Translations under genes and position numbers: made by a program
In this document: piece by piece, positions 14,000-15,547 of the stretch
Layout: each line of letters starts with the position of its first letter
How positions within the stretch are numbered: the stretch's first letter is position 1
The notes under the pieces: generated by a model
The model's input: only the letters and a program-made list of their open reading frames with translations
Database searches by the model: none
Told to the model about the DNA's origin: nothing
Assembly (NCBI GenBank): GCA_030043855.1
Contig: JASHWW010000052.1
Coordinates: forward strand, 1 to 15,547
Reading direction: 5' to 3'
Length of the DNA: 15,547 nucleotides
Origin: Thermoplasmata archaeon
Lineage (GTDB): Archaea > Thermoplasmatota > Thermoplasmata > Lutacidiplasmatales > UBA184

Positions 14000-14026
14000 C
14001 GTCGGGCCCGGAACGGTCGGCGGCGG

Positions 14027-14038
14027 CCATAGGCTTTC
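14027..14038 (-). promoter_or_regulatory. Candidate promoter of the hydroxyproline-type operon
   Basis: GAAAGCCTATGG on the minus strand, 28-39 bases before the epimerase ATG. It is the only AT-rich patch at a suitable distance. It is a weaker TATA match and slightly further away than those of the other leaderless candidates. Confidence 0.35.
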
Positions 14039-14072
14039 GTCCGCGCGCCCGGGCCCTCGGCGAGGACCGCTC

Positions 14073-14080
14073 CGTTATCC
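14073..14080 (+). promoter_or_regulatory. Candidate TATA-like box of the two-domain GNAT gene
   Basis: CGTTATCC, about 31 bases before the ATG at 14108. Transcription would begin within a few bases of the start codon, so the message would be leaderless or nearly so. Confidence 0.35.
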
Positions 14081-14107
14081 GCCGACGGGGTTCCGCGGTC
14101 GACGACG

Positions 14108-14974
14108 ATGCCGTCCGCTCGGGCCGCGATGCCCCCGACCGTGGGGCGCTGCCTTCGCACCGGGCGCGAAGCGCTCTGGCAGTATCTCCGCACCCTGCCG
14201 GGGGCGACGCGTCGGGACGCCCCCGGCGTGACGTGGGTCCGGACCGACGTACCGGTCGACCTCACCAACACCATGCTCGTCGTCGACCCGGCCGCGGTGT
14301 CGCCGGTGGACCTCGACGCCGCCGCCTCGTTCTTCGGCCGGGATCGACCGTGGCGGGTGCTGCTCCCGCGCGAGGTCCCCGACGGCATCGGACGCGCCCT
14401 CGTCGCGCGCGGGATGCGAGCCCGCGTCGAGGAGCCGGGCATGCTGCTCGAACCGCTCCCCTCGATCCGGCCGGCCCGGCGCCTGACGATCCGGGAACTC
14501 CCGCCCGGGCGGGACGTCGCCGCGTTCGCTCCGGTCTGGTGCGCCGCGTTCGGGATCCCACGGTGGACGATCCCGCTCGTGCTCCCGTCGGTGCCCGGCG
14601 ACGACCCGGTATGGGGCGCCCGGAACCGGTTCCTGGTCGGCTGGGCGGACGGGTCCCCCGTCGCCTGCGCGACCGTCACGGTCACGGAAGGGGTGGCGGG
14701 GATCGCTTCGGTCGGAACGATCCCCTCGGCGCGGGGCCGCGGGTACGGCACCGAGATCACCGGGGCGGCGGTGGAGGCCGGTCGGTCGATGGGGGCCGAC
14801 GTGGCGTTCCTGTTCGCGAGCCGCATGGGGCAGCCCGTGTACGAGCGGATGGGGTTCCGCACGGTCGTCTCGATGCCGAGCTGGGCCGCCCCGGTCGGTC
14901 CGATCCGTACGCTCCGGTACCTGCTTCGTCTCCGGCGCATGTCGCGACGCGCCGCGCGGGCGGTGTCCGGTTAG
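14108..14974 (+). CDS. Two-domain GNAT-family acetyltransferase
   Basis: 288 residues. The C-terminal half is a clear GNAT domain: VACATVTVTEGVAGIASVGT is the beta4 strand region, SARGRGYGTEI (207-217) is the acetyl-CoA loop (R/Q-x-x-G-x-G/A), and QPVYERMGFRTV is the typical final helix-strand. The N-terminal half (about 1-120) looks like a degenerate second GNAT-like lobe (TNTMLVVDPAAVSP, WRVLLPREVPDGIGRALVARGM) without an acetyl-CoA loop, an arrangement seen in many environmental GNAT proteins of unknown substrate. A basic tail (RYLLRLRRMSRRAARAV) could touch membrane or nucleic acid. The start may be at 14108 or at Met8 (14129). It converges on ksgA with a four-base overlap of stop codons. 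Substrate is unknown. Confidence 0.8.
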   Translation: MPSARAAMPPTVGRCLRTGREALWQYLRTLPGATRRDAPGVTWVRTDVPVDLTNTMLVVDPAAVSPVDLDAAASFFGRDRPWRVLLPREVPDGIGRALVARGMRARVEEPGMLLEPLPSIRPARRLTIRELPPGRDVAAFAPVWCAAFGIPRWTIPLVLPSVPGDDPVWGARNRFLVGWADGSPVACATVTVTEGVAGIASVGTIPSARGRGYGTEITGAAVEAGRSMGADVAFLFASRMGQPVYERMGFRTVVSMPSWAAPVGPIRTLRYLLRLRRMSRRAARAVSG

Positions 14975-15547
14975 CCCCGCATCCGATGCGAGCCCCGCGC
15001 CGCGGTGGCGAGCGCGAAGTACGCGTCCGGCGGGAGTTCCTCGGGACGACGGGTGGCCCAGTCGGTCGGCCAATCGGCCGCCCGGGCCAGGGAGTCCGCC
15101 TCCGCACGGGACGTCGCGATCCGGGGGAGGAGGTTCCCGAGCTGCTTGCGTCGGGAGGAGAACAGGGCCGCCACGATCCCTTCGAACGCCACGACCGACG
15201 GAACGGGGAGCGGACCCGCGCGCGCCACGTGGACGAGGAGACGGCTCTCCACCTCCGGCACGGGGACGAACGCGCTCGGCGGGACGACCCGGTAGAGTTC
15301 CACGGTCCCGTACAACGCGGCGAGGATCGAGAGGCGGCCGTACGATTTCGAACCCGGACCGGCCGCCAACCGTTCGGCGACCTCGCGCTGCAGGAGCGCG
15401 ACGATCCGCGGCACGCGCGCCTGAAGGTACCGGACGAGGAGGGGGGTCGCGATGGCGTACGGGAGATTCCCGACGACCGCTTCGACGTCGGGGACGGGCA
15501 GGCGCCGCGCGTCGCCCCGGACGACCGTCACCTCCGCGCCGAACGTC
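14971..15547 (-). CDS. ksgA: rRNA small-subunit adenine dimethyltransferase KsgA/Dim1, 5' end off window
   Basis: Dimethylates two adjacent adenines in the 3'-terminal helix of 16S rRNA during small-subunit maturation, using SAM. 191 C-terminal residues are visible; the frame is open to the window edge, so the SAM-binding motif I is missing from view. The catalytic NLPY motif is at visible residues 27-30, preceded by VVRGDA, the acidic SAM-contact strand. LLQREVAERL, then YGRLSILAAL, and the VPPSAFVPVPEVES stretch all follow the family order. The C-terminal domain has the RRKQLGNLLPRI helix and ends RPEELPPDAYFALA. An in-frame GTG at 15531 should not be taken as the start, because it falls after essential strands. 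The stop overlaps that of the converging GNAT gene. Confidence 0.95.
   Translation of the reverse strand, partial: TFGAEVTVVRGDARRLPVPDVEAVVGNLPYAIATPLLVRYLQARVPRIVALLQREVAERLAAGPGSKSYGRLSILAALYGTVELYRVVPPSAFVPVPEVESRLLVHVARAGPLPVPSVVAFEGIVAALFSSRRKQLGNLLPRIATSRAEADSLARAADWPTDWATRRPEELPPDAYFALATAARGSHRMRG

Noticed and set aside
1..15547. CRISPR arrays, tRNA or rRNA genes, insertion sequences, toxin-antitoxin or defence islands
   Set aside because: I saw no regularly spaced repeats, no tRNA-like cloverleaf segments, no transposase motifs and no nuclease-type genes in either strand.

Overview
This 15.5-kb window is very GC-rich, tightly packed DNA that looks archaeal. It holds about 15 protein genes, no RNA genes, no insertion sequences and no CRISPR array. 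The archaeal reading rests on three things. Several first genes have no Shine-Dalgarno sequence but carry a short AT-rich, TATA-like patch about 25 bases before the start codon, the layout of leaderless archaeal mRNAs. Genes inside the hyf operon do have Shine-Dalgarno sequences. The gene mix also fits: a KsgA/Dim1-type rRNA methyltransferase, an Ehr-like membrane complex and a PiT permease. A terrestrial high-GC member of Thermoplasmatota is a reasonable guess, but the lineage cannot be proven from this window.

Layout. Positions 1-3962 (minus strand) are one operon, hyfC-hyfE-hyfF-hyfG, for a membrane complex of the complex I / group 4 hydrogenase superfamily. The large-subunit gene runs off the left edge. 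Where an active [NiFe] hydrogenase has the first CxxC ligand pair, this protein has Ala and Phe, so the complex is better described as an energy-converting-hydrogenase-related (Ehr) complex than as a hydrogenase. Positions 4066-5250 (minus) hold two proteins I do not recognise: a two-helix membrane protein and a charged, probably coiled-coil protein. Positions 5457-6092 (plus) encode an acetate-transporter family (GPR1/FUN34/SatP) protein. Then come a VOC-fold protein (6293-6682, minus), a PiT-type permease with a degenerate first signature (6736-7701, minus), a SAM methyltransferase (7864-8589, plus) and a Pat/MnaT-like acetyltransferase (8538-9089, minus); the last two overlap tail to tail.

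Positions 9226-13999 (minus) form a catabolic operon: a 4-hydroxyproline epimerase/proline racemase, an FAD D-amino-acid oxidoreductase and a dihydrodipicolinate-synthase-family enzyme, joined by ATGA overlaps. These match the first three steps of trans-4-hydroxy-L-proline breakdown to alpha-ketoglutarate semialdehyde. A full-length PoxB-like pyruvate:quinone oxidoreductase follows 12 bases later. The final enzyme, the semialdehyde dehydrogenase, is not in the window. A two-domain GNAT gene (14108-14974, plus) and the 3' part of ksgA (14971-15547, minus) close the window.

Taken together the window suggests a heterotroph that uses amino acids, probably collagen- or plant-wall-derived hydroxyproline. 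PoxB and perhaps the FAD enzyme could feed electrons to a membrane quinone pool, acetate (or a related acid) could cross the membrane through the SatP-family protein, and ion gradients could be built or used by the Ehr-like complex. That integration is inference from co-location.
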